Of a stretch of DNA of 8,918 nucleotides, positions 1 through 5,107 are shown piece by piece; positions within the stretch are counted from its first letter, which is position 1; each line of letters opens with the position of its first letter. A program made the position numbers and the translations under genes. The notes below the pieces were generated by a model. That model did no database searches. It was not told the DNA's origin and saw nothing but the letters and a program-made list of their open reading frames with translations. Source of the DNA: CAZRNB01 sp964601355 (GTDB lineage: Bacteria; Planctomycetota; Phycisphaerae; Sedimentisphaerales; Anaerobacaceae); the NCBI GenBank assembly GCA_964601355.1, contig CAZRNB010000117.1, forward strand, positions 1 to 8,918, read 5' to 3'.

Positions 1-121
1 AAAAACTGTAAATTAAACTTTTTTCAGTGAGAGCTTGACATAGACCGTCTCCACTCAATGAAGCGAAGCGTTCAATTCCTATCGCAAGTTAATAGTTATG
101 TGTTCAGAGTTCATAGAAGAA

Positions 122-153
122 GAACTACGAACTACGAACCATGAACTACGAAC
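122..153. repeat. Heptamer tract, GAACTAC type
   Basis: Units of seven bases in register: GAACTAC, GAACTAC, GAACCAT, GAACTAC, then a partial GAACGCC. Just upstream, GTTCAGA GTTCATA (102-115) looks like two units of the complementary type. The unit matches the ACGAACT units of the long tract at 1201-1298, so both belong to one repeat family. Confidence 0.8.
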
Positions 154-218
154 GCCCTTGCATTCTACGCGGGGTTATTTTTTTGCAGACAAGAAATAGA
201 TTTTAAATAGAACCATTT

Positions 219-255
219 ATACCACTTTAGGAGTAACCCTAAAGTGGTATTTTTT
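219..255 (+). terminator. Intrinsic terminator
   Basis: A perfect 13-bp stem (219-231 with 238-250), loop AGTAAC, followed directly by a T run (250-255). Its gene would lie upstream of the window. It insulates that unit from the promoter at 395. Confidence 0.85.
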
Positions 256-337
256 CCCCTCCTCTTTTTTATCTATTCAATAATTAAGCAGGTCGTATGA
301 ATCTTTCAGGGACAAAGTGCTAATGTAATCAACCGCA

Positions 338-363
338 AAAAATACCTGCTATTTGGTATTTTT
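338..363. terminator. AT-rich hairpin, possible bidirectional terminator
   Basis: AAAAATACC (338-346) pairs with GGTATTTTT (355-363) around an 8-base loop. It has A residues on the 5' side and T residues on the 3' side, so it could act in either direction, but the stem is weak. Confidence 0.4.
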
Positions 364-394
364 ACTTAAATTCACTTTTTTCGCCGATTTTGTA

Positions 395-424
395 TTGACA
401 GACAATATGTAAATATCATACGAT
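395..424 (+). promoter_or_regulatory. Sigma-70-type promoter candidate
   Basis: A consensus -35 TTGACA (395-400) is followed after 18 bases by TACGAT (419-424), which matches four of six -10 positions. It would drive the ORF at 587 with a leader of about 155 bases. Confidence 0.5.
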
Positions 425-586
425 TAATCTTAATAACTCTGCCTCAAAGGAGGAGGTAGTATATCAATTCATTCATCACACGGATGGTTACAAGGATGAA
501 AATGTTCTTTAGCTTAGAGAGTTGCTGCGCGTATGTATTTAATCGTTATATAGCGAGCTATTCTCTGATGAGGTGGAGGAGCAGCG

Positions 587-1444
587 GTGTCAAGCAGAAC
601 TGCCAGGTGGCTGATTGTGATGATGTCACTTGTGACGGGAGCGCGAATCAATGCTGCTCCTACCCCAGCGTCTTCACCCCTTTCCTGTCTTACGAAGGAA
701 GACAAGGGGGGAGCGGGGGGCGATATAGATGCAAAGAACCCCGCCCAGCGCTGGGCGGGGCAATCCGTGTCACCAGCTTCTAATCTTGTTGTGAGCTTGT
801 CCCGCTCCGTCTCGGCGATCCTCCGCCGAGACGAGTCGAATCCAACAGGCAGCCCCTCTATTGATGAAGTCGGGCTTTTTAGCAGTACAGGTAATTCAGC
901 TTTAGCTGATATTGGTGCCGAGCTTCTAAAACCTCCCGCAGATTTCTCAAACCTCTCATCTTTGCCGCCGGGGACGAGGACATTACCTGCCGTGCCGGCT
1001 GCACTATTTATGTGCTTGACCGGATTCCTTTGTGTAACACTTGTTAGGGACCGCAAGGTTTGGCTGGCAGCCTTAACCGCTATATTATGGATAGGCCAAG
1101 CTGGATTTGCCACCCTACCGAAATTTGCGTCGTTCGTGAAGCGTGAAGCGTATATCGAAAAGAACACGAGATACGCATTAATGGAAGGAATACCTGTTCC
1201 AGCGAACAGCGAACAGCGAACAGCGTACACGCTAAACGAACTACGAACTCCGAACAACGAACTCCGAACAACGAACTCTGAACTACGAACTACGAACAAA
1301 TCCCCTCAATTCGCAATAAACACGGTATTTTTCTACCTCATCCAGACAACCAACTGCTTGGCTATCAAAGTCGAGCAGTTTTTCTGTTTTTCACCTGCAT
1401 TTATATTTGAAATTCAACCTCGCGGCCCGCCTACATTGGCCTGA
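587..1444 (+). CDS. Secreted/membrane protein with in-frame repeats
   Basis: The function is not recognised. GTG start at 587 is chosen because GGAGGAG (575-581) lies 5 bases upstream and the first 24 residues form a signal peptide (basic start, WLIVMMSLVTG core, INA-AP cleavage). Residues 31-84 are largely encoded by three DNA palindromes. Residues about 125-180 look like genuine protein: a PAVPAA motif, a hydrophobic helix (133-153), a basic VRDRKVW turn, then a second helix (157-178). This resembles a C-terminal anchor or sorting tail. From about residue 184 the frame runs through repeats, including a 98-bp heptamer tract (residues about 206-238 read as NELRTTN-like repeats), and ends in hydrophobic, low-credibility sequence. 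The original stop was probably lost by repeat insertion, so the native protein may end near residue 185. Expression is uncertain. Confidence 0.55.
   Translation: MSSRTARWLIVMMSLVTGARINAAPTPASSPLSCLTKEDKGGAGGDIDAKNPAQRWAGQSVSPASNLVVSLSRSVSAILRRDESNPTGSPSIDEVGLFSSTGNSALADIGAELLKPPADFSNLSSLPPGTRTLPAVPAALFMCLTGFLCVTLVRDRKVWLAALTAILWIGQAGFATLPKFASFVKREAYIEKNTRYALMEGIPVPANSEQRTAYTLNELRTPNNELRTTNSELRTTNKSPQFAINTVFFYLIQTTNCLAIKVEQFFCFSPAFIFEIQPRGPPTLA
677..833. repeat. Three successive palindromic elements inside the ORF
   Basis: First, an imperfect hairpin with arms 679-691 and 699-711, ending in a G-rich run. Second, a perfect 22-bp palindrome at 739-760 centred on AGCGCT. Third, a perfect 10-bp stem (CGTCTCGGCG 808-817 with 824-833, loop ATCCTC) followed by AGTCG. 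All three remain open in the frame of the ORF at 587. The third shares GACGAGTCG with the cluster at 4894-4942. The block is visibly more GC-rich than the flanks. Confidence 0.75.
1131..1178. repeat. Dispersed GTGAAGC repeat with inverted arms
   Basis: The 20 bases at 1134-1153 (TCGTGAAGCGTGAAGCGTAT) recur exactly at 4732-4751, and the first part again at 4791. Two heptamers GTGAAGC are in tandem. GCGTATATCG near 1148 pairs with CGAGATACGC about 9 bases downstream, with one mismatch. The element is read through in frame by the ORF at 587. Confidence 0.75.
1201..1298. repeat. 14-unit heptamer tract inside an ORF
   Basis: Fourteen consecutive in-register 7-base units: three AGCGAAC, then AGCGTAC, ACGCTAA, followed by ACGAACT, CCGAACA and CTGAACT variants, ending ACGAACA. 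The core of most units is CGAAC. The length is not a multiple of three, so a change of one unit would shift the reading frame of the ORF at 587. Confidence 0.9.
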
Positions 1445-1482
1445 GTGAGACTGTTTATCAAGGGATAACTAACTAACCTACA

Positions 1483-1511
1483 TTGTATTGTGAACTACTT
1501 TAATCTAAACT
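1483..1511 (+). promoter_or_regulatory. Weak promoter candidate for the cargo gene cluster
   Basis: TTGTAT (1483-1488), a 17-base spacer, then TAAACT (1506-1511), 34 bases ahead of the ATG at 1546. The hexamers match only partly and this is the best pair I can see. Transcription could instead come from the promoter at 395. Confidence 0.3.
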
Positions 1512-1545
1512 GATGAAAAGAAAGAGAAAGAAATAGGAGTACAAG

Positions 1546-2208
1546 ATGTTAAAAAAAGTATTACTTACTCTAATAGTTTTGGTATTAATGGCCCCACTAT
1601 CCGTCGCAGCCCCAACGGTCACAGTAACCCGGACAGCCGGTTATAACCCAATGGGTTTCGGTGCTAACCCCGAATTTACGCTGACTCCAAATGCCGAACT
1701 AATGGCCTTGACCATCGAAACAGGCCCATTTCAGTCTTTCTGTCTTGAGGCTTATGAAGATATCCACTGGGACTATACTTACGATGTTGTTGTCAATAGA
1801 AACGCGCTTTGGGGAGGCGTTGGTCCCGCTGGTGATCCTCTTGACCCGAAGACAGCATGGCTGTACTGGAATTTCCGCCAGGGAACTCTAAGCGGGTATG
1901 ATTATACCCCTGGGGCTGGCAGGATAGCTTCGGCTGAGGCCTTACAACAGACCATTTATTATATCGAGGACGAGGCCTCAATGTCATCTATCCCCTTGGC
2001 TATGACGTTTTATAACGCTGCAGTAACTGCAAACCCACAAGATATCGGCAACGTTCGGGTGTTGAATCTATACACCCCGGGACACGTAGGTGATGGTGCC
2101 TACAGAGTGCAAGACATGCTGGTGCTGACGCCGGCACCAGGCGCTATCTTGCTTGGCGGTATTGGTGTCGGCCTTGTCGGCTGGCTGAAAAGACGGAGAA
2201 CACTGTAA
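1546..2208 (+). CDS. PEP-CTERM-like protein with thioester-type domain
   Basis: A secreted, C-terminally sorted protein of 220 residues. AGGAG (1535-1539) sits 6 bases before the ATG. Signal peptide: residues 1-22, basic start, LLTLIVLVLMAPL core, cleavage after VAA. The body carries F-C-L-E (Cys66) and, about 70 residues on, A-L-Q-Q-T-I-Y-Y-I-E (Gln134). This pairing and spacing resemble Gram-positive thioester domains, where a Cys in [YF]C-hydrophobic-[DE] and a Gln in TQxA[IV]W form an internal Cys-Gln thioester that binds host or matrix amines. The chemistry is inferred, not shown. The tail is TPAPGA (195-200), a 14-residue hydrophobic stretch, GWL and RRR. This is the first of four tandem cargo genes, 42 bases ahead of the next. 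Confidence 0.85.
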   Translation: MLKKVLLTLIVLVLMAPLSVAAPTVTVTRTAGYNPMGFGANPEFTLTPNAELMALTIETGPFQSFCLEAYEDIHWDYTYDVVVNRNALWGGVGPAGDPLDPKTAWLYWNFRQGTLSGYDYTPGAGRIASAEALQQTIYYIEDEASMSSIPLAMTFYNAAVTANPQDIGNVRVLNLYTPGHVGDGAYRVQDMLVLTPAPGAILLGGIGVGLVGWLKRRRTL

Positions 2209-2212
2209 AGGA

Positions 2213-2231
2213 TTACTGTAGAAAACAGTAA
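2213..2231 (+). other. Intercistronic hairpin before the second cargo gene
   Basis: TTACTGT (2213-2219) pairs perfectly with ACAGTAA (2225-2231), loop AGAAA. It starts just after the stop codon of the first cargo gene and ends directly before the AAGGAGG ribosome binding site (2234-2240). No T run follows, so a processing, stability or translation-level role is more likely than termination. Confidence 0.5.
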
Positions 2232-2250
2232 ATAAGGAGGAGATACTTAA

Positions 2251-2799
2251 ATGAAAACAATTTTAAAAACATTAACTGGTCTTGCACTTGTGTTTGTGCT
2301 GGCCAGTCCGGCAATGGCAAACATAACGTTCAGCGATCTCGTAGAGGGAAACAGTTGGACCATTACGGGCTACACCAGCGGCATTGGGTCTTTTGACCTC
2401 GAGGCCGCAAGGATGGTATCCATGGGTGACGCATTCGAGAGTCCAGCCGTTGACGGGTTTAGGGACGCTGCCAATGTGCCCATTGCCGGTTGGGCCTTGG
2501 TTTTGGACAACCCAACACTTGTTTCATTTGCTGGACCCGCAGTGACATACTTAAAAAAGGATATACATTTTGCCGGTGACGCCTCAGACCCATTAACCTA
2601 TGATTGGGTGGTATTCAGTGGTAACACGCGAATATTCGAGGTCAGGGCTTCATGGAGTGGGACTAGCTGGTCGTACAATACGCAGGGGCAGTATTGGCAG
2701 CCTGCACGTGCCGATGTGATTCCTGCACCTGGTGCGATTTTGTTAGGCGCAATTGGTGTCGGCCTTGTCGGCTGGCTGAAAAGAAGGAGGATGATGTAA
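2251..2799 (+). CDS. PEP-CTERM-like secreted protein, 182 aa
   Basis: AAGGAGG (2234-2240) lies 10 bases before the ATG. Residues 1-23 form a signal peptide ending AMA-N. The body (24-155) is a small, Gly/Ser/aromatic-rich domain of likely beta structure with no Cys. I do not recognise its family. The sorting tail is IPAPGA (157-162), then a hydrophobic segment, GWL and KRRR. The last 33 bases of the tail coding region before the basic codons (2752-2784) are identical to those of the preceding gene (2161-2193), so the two tails share a recent common source although the bodies do not look alike. Likely co-transcribed with its neighbours. Confidence 0.85.
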   Translation: MKTILKTLTGLALVFVLASPAMANITFSDLVEGNSWTITGYTSGIGSFDLEAARMVSMGDAFESPAVDGFRDAANVPIAGWALVLDNPTLVSFAGPAVTYLKKDIHFAGDASDPLTYDWVVFSGNTRIFEVRASWSGTSWSYNTQGQYWQPARADVIPAPGAILLGAIGVGLVGWLKRRRMM

Positions 2800-2802
2800 A
2801 CT

Positions 2803-2830
2803 CGTTGTGCGTGATGCGTTAAGCGTTGTG
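2803..2830. repeat. Heptamer tract, CGTTGTG type
   Basis: Four units in register: CGTTGTG, CGTGATG, CGTTAAG, CGTTGTG. It begins 3 bases after the stop codon of the gene at 2251. It forms the left arm of a composite element with the hairpin at 2849-2879 and the complementary tract at 2886-2920. Confidence 0.75.
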
Positions 2831-2848
2831 ATAAGAATGGAAATTAAT

Positions 2849-2879
2849 TGGCAGAGCCCCGCCAAATGGGGCTCTGCCA
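2849..2879. other. Strong GC-rich hairpin between cargo genes
   Basis: A perfect 12-bp stem: TGGCAGAGCCCC (2849-2860) pairs with 2868-2879 around the loop GCCAAAT. There is no T run after it on either strand, so it is not a typical terminator. It lies centrally between two heptamer tracts of opposite orientation. The GGCAG/CTGCC base recurs in the hairpin at 3840-3866. Confidence 0.7.
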
Positions 2880-2885
2880 TAGATG

Positions 2886-2920
2886 AACGCAAAACGCAAT
2901 ACGACATACGCAATACGAGA
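2886..2920. repeat. Heptamer tract, TACGCAA type
   Basis: Five units in register: AACGCAA, AACGCAA, TACGACA, TACGCAA, TACGAGA. It is roughly the reverse complement of the tract at 2803-2830. Its last unit ends within a few bases of the start of the orphan sorting tail at 2923. Confidence 0.8.
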
Positions 2921-2922
2921 TA

Positions 2923-2964
2923 GTCGGCATTGTCGGATGGCTGAAAAGAAGGAAGATGTTTTAA
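2923..2964 (+). pseudogene. Orphan PEP-CTERM-like tail remnant
   Basis: Bases 2923-2964 translate as VGIVGWLKRRKMF followed by a TAA stop. This is the end of the sorting tail found in the neighbouring cargo proteins (VGLVGWLKRRR). No signal peptide, body or P-A-P-G motif precedes it. The homology begins exactly where a heptamer tract ends. It is best read as the last codons of a fifth cargo gene whose body was deleted or replaced by repeats. Independent translation is unlikely because no start or ribosome binding site is present. Confidence 0.8.
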
Positions 2965-2980
2965 GAAAAAACAAAAAGAA

Positions 2981-3010
2981 AAAAGAAAGGCATGGAATTG
3001 CCATTCTTTT
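2981..3010. terminator. A/T-flanked hairpin, possible bidirectional terminator
   Basis: AAAAGAA (2981-2987) pairs with TTCTTTT (3004-3010) and GGCA (2989-2992) with TGCC (2999-3002), with one A-A mismatch and loop TGGAAT. It ends in a U-rich 3' side and follows the orphan tail, so it could be the terminator of the lost gene. It sits 24 bases before the next ATG. Confidence 0.5.
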
Positions 3011-3034
3011 AGGAAATTTTAAAGAGGAGTATAT

Positions 3035-3823
3035 ATGAAAAGGTTAATAACAATTTGTGTAGTAACAGAATTGATCCTGCTCCTTGGCGGAGTGGCTTCA
3101 GCTAATGTTTCGACACTTCAGTTCAATGCCAACGATATTTTTAATTATGCAACAAGCGATGACACAAGACTGAACCAACAGGGAACAGCCCGCATGATAT
3201 GGGATTCCCCCACGGGCCGAGTTTATCGGACGTACAACGATGCTGTCAGAGACCCCGGGGCCACTCCTGCGCAAGACCTGCAAAGTGTGGCCAATATCCT
3301 TGGCTGGACAGGCGCATCGGCAGGGTATCAGGGCATTTCACACGTGCAGCTCTGGCTTTTTGACAACTCTGCTGCCGGCTGGGGTGAGAAGGTCCTCGTG
3401 AAATCGGGCACATTGAGCGCCTCGGTGAACGGCGAATTTGGCTGGACCGTGGACGTCATCGGCGGCATTACTCACTACAACACGGAGCTTGGTGGAGATC
3501 CCTTGACGAATCAGAATGCGATCAGCAGTTTTAACCCGGCAGATCAACTCTGGTCAATCACAGGCGATTTGTACGTCGATAACGATGGCGACGGACTTTA
3601 CGACACAGGAGAAGACCTGGTAGTGGGCAACCAATACACGATTTGGTTCAATGCCGCTTTCAATAACTGGTATTGCCTTGATGCTTATGGTAACGAAGCT
3701 TGGGGCGGTCCCGATGTTCAGGGAACGCTCCACGCGACGGTCATTCCCGCACCTGGCGCTATTTTGCTGGGTAGCATTGGTGTTGCCCTTGTCGGCTGGC
3801 TGAAAAGAAGAAGGGCACTTTAG
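3035..3823 (+). CDS. PEP-CTERM-like secreted protein with EF-hand-like loop
   Basis: GAGGAG (3024-3029) lies 5 bases upstream of the ATG. Residues 1-23 form a signal peptide ending ASA-N. It starts MKRLITICVVT, close to MKKLVIVCVVT of the next gene, so the two leaders are related. The body is about 210 residues. At residues 182-193 it shows D-N-D-G-D-G-L-Y-D-T-G-E, a calcium-loop pattern (D at 1, 3, 5 and 9, E at 12) as in EF-hand, dockerin and thrombospondin type 3 repeats. Only one copy is present, so it is not a dockerin domain. The tail is IPAPGA (237-242), a hydrophobic segment, GWL and KRRR. The fold of the body is not recognised. Surface or matrix localisation is inferred from the tail. 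Confidence 0.85.
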   Translation: MKRLITICVVTELILLLGGVASANVSTLQFNANDIFNYATSDDTRLNQQGTARMIWDSPTGRVYRTYNDAVRDPGATPAQDLQSVANILGWTGASAGYQGISHVQLWLFDNSAAGWGEKVLVKSGTLSASVNGEFGWTVDVIGGITHYNTELGGDPLTNQNAISSFNPADQLWSITGDLYVDNDGDGLYDTGEDLVVGNQYTIWFNAAFNNWYCLDAYGNEAWGGPDVQGTLHATVIPAPGAILLGSIGVALVGWLKRRRAL

Positions 3824-3839
3824 TATTTTAGGAAAATAT

Positions 3840-3866
3840 ATGGGCAGGGCTCTTGGCACTGCCCAT
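3840..3866 (+). other. Intercistronic hairpin
   Basis: ATGGGCAG (3840-3847) pairs with CTGCCCAT (3859-3866) around an 11-base loop. It lies 16 bases after one cargo gene and 24 bases before the next start. The ATG at 3840 lies within its arm and has no ribosome binding site, which argues against using it as a start. Confidence 0.6.
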
Positions 3867-3890
3867 GGAATGCTACGCAAGGAGGACAGA

Positions 3891-4655
3891 ATGAAAAAAT
3901 TAGTAATAGTTTGTGTTGTAACAGGCATATTGTTGTCAATAACATCTGTCGCGCACGCTGTAGCAACATCAAACAACAAAGCAGTATTATACTGGAATAC
4001 TTTTTCGTATTCATACACAGGAACGGGCCTTACCTGGTTAAATACAGAAAGTAAATCATTGGCTGCGGCTGATGACAAAAATTCAGTTCATGTTTTTAAT
4101 GATGATTTTTCGGTTGGCTGGGTAGACACCTCTGCTACAGCTTCGGTCCCAAATGCATGGGCAACAGCCTGGACTAAGGATACGGAATTAGGGCAAGAAG
4201 TGTATGCAGGAAATACTGGGCAGCAGGTCCCATTCTGGGCAGAATCCGAAGCAGACGCGTGGCGGTCAGGAGAATTCATAGTAGCTGGTGATGGCACCTT
4301 TACATCCAGCATTAATTTTTATCTTGAACAAACCTTAAACACCGAGACAATGTGCGACTTGGCCGTTGGCTTCTCAAAAGCCTCGCTTTTGTTAGAGAAC
4401 AAAACAGCCTCAACTATTGATGATGATAATGCCTTTGTATTTTGTGAGATATTTGGTGGTCCTGTTTCCGGTATGCAAAATTGTACTGATACATTCACGG
4501 TATCGCTGGATTTTATCGATGGAGATATTGGTTATATTAGTGCAGATGCATTGAGCAATGCTTACGTAGAATCCATTCCAGCACCTTGTGCGATTTTGCT
4601 TGGCGGCATTGGTGTCGGCCTTGTCGGCTGGCTAAAAAGAAGAAGAACATTTTAG
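3891..4655 (+). CDS. PEP-CTERM-like secreted protein with PAPC tail
   Basis: ATG 3891 is chosen over an in-frame ATG at 3840 because AAGGAGG (3879-3885) lies 5 bases before it and a signal peptide then starts at residue 1 (MKKLVIVCVVTG, cleavage after AHA at 23). The mature body is about 205 residues, rich in Ala, Ser, Thr and Trp, with several Cys. Its family is not recognised. The tail has a change: IPAPCA (229-234) where the four other intact cargo proteins have PGA. The hydrophobic segment, GWL and KRRR are intact. The C at 233 does not form a lipobox because it is C-terminal and lacks a preceding signal peptide. Last gene of the tandem set. A heptamer tract begins at its stop codon. Confidence 0.85.
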   Translation: MKKLVIVCVVTGILLSITSVAHAVATSNNKAVLYWNTFSYSYTGTGLTWLNTESKSLAAADDKNSVHVFNDDFSVGWVDTSATASVPNAWATAWTKDTELGQEVYAGNTGQQVPFWAESEADAWRSGEFIVAGDGTFTSSINFYLEQTLNTETMCDLAVGFSKASLLLENKTASTIDDDNAFVFCEIFGGPVSGMQNCTDTFTVSLDFIDGDIGYISADALSNAYVESIPAPCAILLGGIGVGLVGWLKRRRTF

Positions 4656-4680
4656 TCGTTAGTCGATGGTCATTAGTAGA
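4653..4680. repeat. Heptamer tract, TAGTCGT type, overlapping a stop codon
   Basis: Four units in register: TAGTCGT, TAGTCGA, TGGTCAT, TAGTAGA. The first unit includes the TAG stop codon of the gene at 3891. Confidence 0.75.
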
Positions 4681-4726
4681 TAACAAAGGTAGGATGTGCC
4701 GTGCACACCGCAATCTCTGTAAAACC

Positions 4727-4818
4727 GTCGCTCGTGAAGCGTGAAGCGTATCTCGATGTATGAGCGATAATTCGATTCGTTGCTCGTCGCTCGTGAAGCG
4801 TGTAGTGTAGTGCGTTGT
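4727..4818. repeat. GTGAAGC repeat block
   Basis: Contains the 20-base sequence at 4732-4751 that is identical to 1134-1153, with GTGAAGC twice in tandem, and a second partial copy starting CTCGTGAAGCGTG at 4790. Between them lie degenerate units, and the block ends in TGTAGTGTAGTGCG. It belongs to the same family of period-7 tracts as the others. Confidence 0.7.
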
Positions 4819-4893
4819 AAGAGAAAAAGAATTAATTGTGAGCAAAAAAAGGTAGGTGGGGCTTCCCGCTACGGCTCGGCATTCTGGCTATGG

Positions 4894-4942
4894 CTTGGCG
4901 CTTCGCCAAGACGAGTCGCTCGTGCCCCCGCAAAAGCGGGGG
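4894..4942. repeat. Cluster of three hairpins
   Basis: CTTGGCG (4894-4900) pairs with CGCCAAG (4904-4910), loop CTT. ACGAG (4911-4915) pairs with CTCGT (4919-4923). CCCCCGC (4925-4931) pairs with GCGGGGG (4936-4942), loop AAAA. The join GACGAGTCG also follows the third palindrome in the ORF at 587, so the two clusters are related. No T run follows. Confidence 0.7.
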
Positions 4943-5072
4943 TATATCGGGTTTGAAGCTATGATTGCCTCTGAATCAGTGAACGAACTTTTAGCATGAC
5001 TTACATCTAATTCCTTAGCTCTGAGAACATTCATTAATTCTTCACAACAGATCTACCTTATCATAAATTTTC

Positions 5073-5101
5073 TTGACATCTCTCTATCGGCTTGATAAAA
5101 T
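5073..5101 (+). promoter_or_regulatory. Near-consensus sigma-70 promoter
   Basis: TTGACA (5073-5078), a 17-base spacer, then TAAAAT (5096-5101), which matches five of six -10 positions. The optimal spacing makes this the best promoter in the window. It drives the cargo gene at 5311 through a leader of about 200 bases, so this gene is transcribed apart from the four tandem cargo genes. Confidence 0.75.
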
Positions 5102-5107
5102 AAAAAT

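Larger units (their letters stand above)
1..586. other. Gene-free upstream region
   Basis: No reading frame here has a credible start and protein-like composition. The stretch holds a period-7 tract (122-153), an intrinsic terminator (219-255), an AT-rich hairpin (338-363) and a promoter-like pair of hexamers (395-424). An unused Shine-Dalgarno-like run lies at 446-457, 26 bases before the nearest ATG at 484. An imperfect hairpin has arms near 516-530 and 553-566. It reads as the end of an upstream transcription unit followed by the leader of the ORF at 587. Confidence 0.6.

Noticed and set aside
484..783. A 99-codon plus-strand frame starting ATG 484
   Set aside because: The only ribosome-binding-like run is 26 bases upstream. 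The product lacks protein-like features and overlaps the better-supported frame at 587.
1201..1298. CRISPR-like array
   Set aside because: Units are 7 bases, directly abutting and degenerate. There are no spacers and no cas genes.
514..1299. A 261-codon minus-strand open frame with VVRSSEF-like repeats
   Set aside because: Its first part is simply the reverse reading of the heptamer tract at 1201-1298, and it runs antisense through the palindromes. The plus-strand frame has a ribosome binding site, a signal peptide and membrane helices.
3845..3870. Sigma-54 promoter from TTGGCAC
   Set aside because: The -12 GC element is not at the required 10-base distance from the -24 GG. The sequence is explained by the hairpin.
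3840..3890. Upstream ATG at 3840 as start of the last tandem cargo gene
   Set aside because: It lies in a hairpin arm without a ribosome binding site and would bury the signal peptide behind 17 extra residues.
4584..4595. Lipobox at the PAPC motif
   Set aside because: It is near the C-terminus, after a full secreted domain, and is not preceded by a signal-peptide h-region. The Cys replaces the Gly of the sorting motif.
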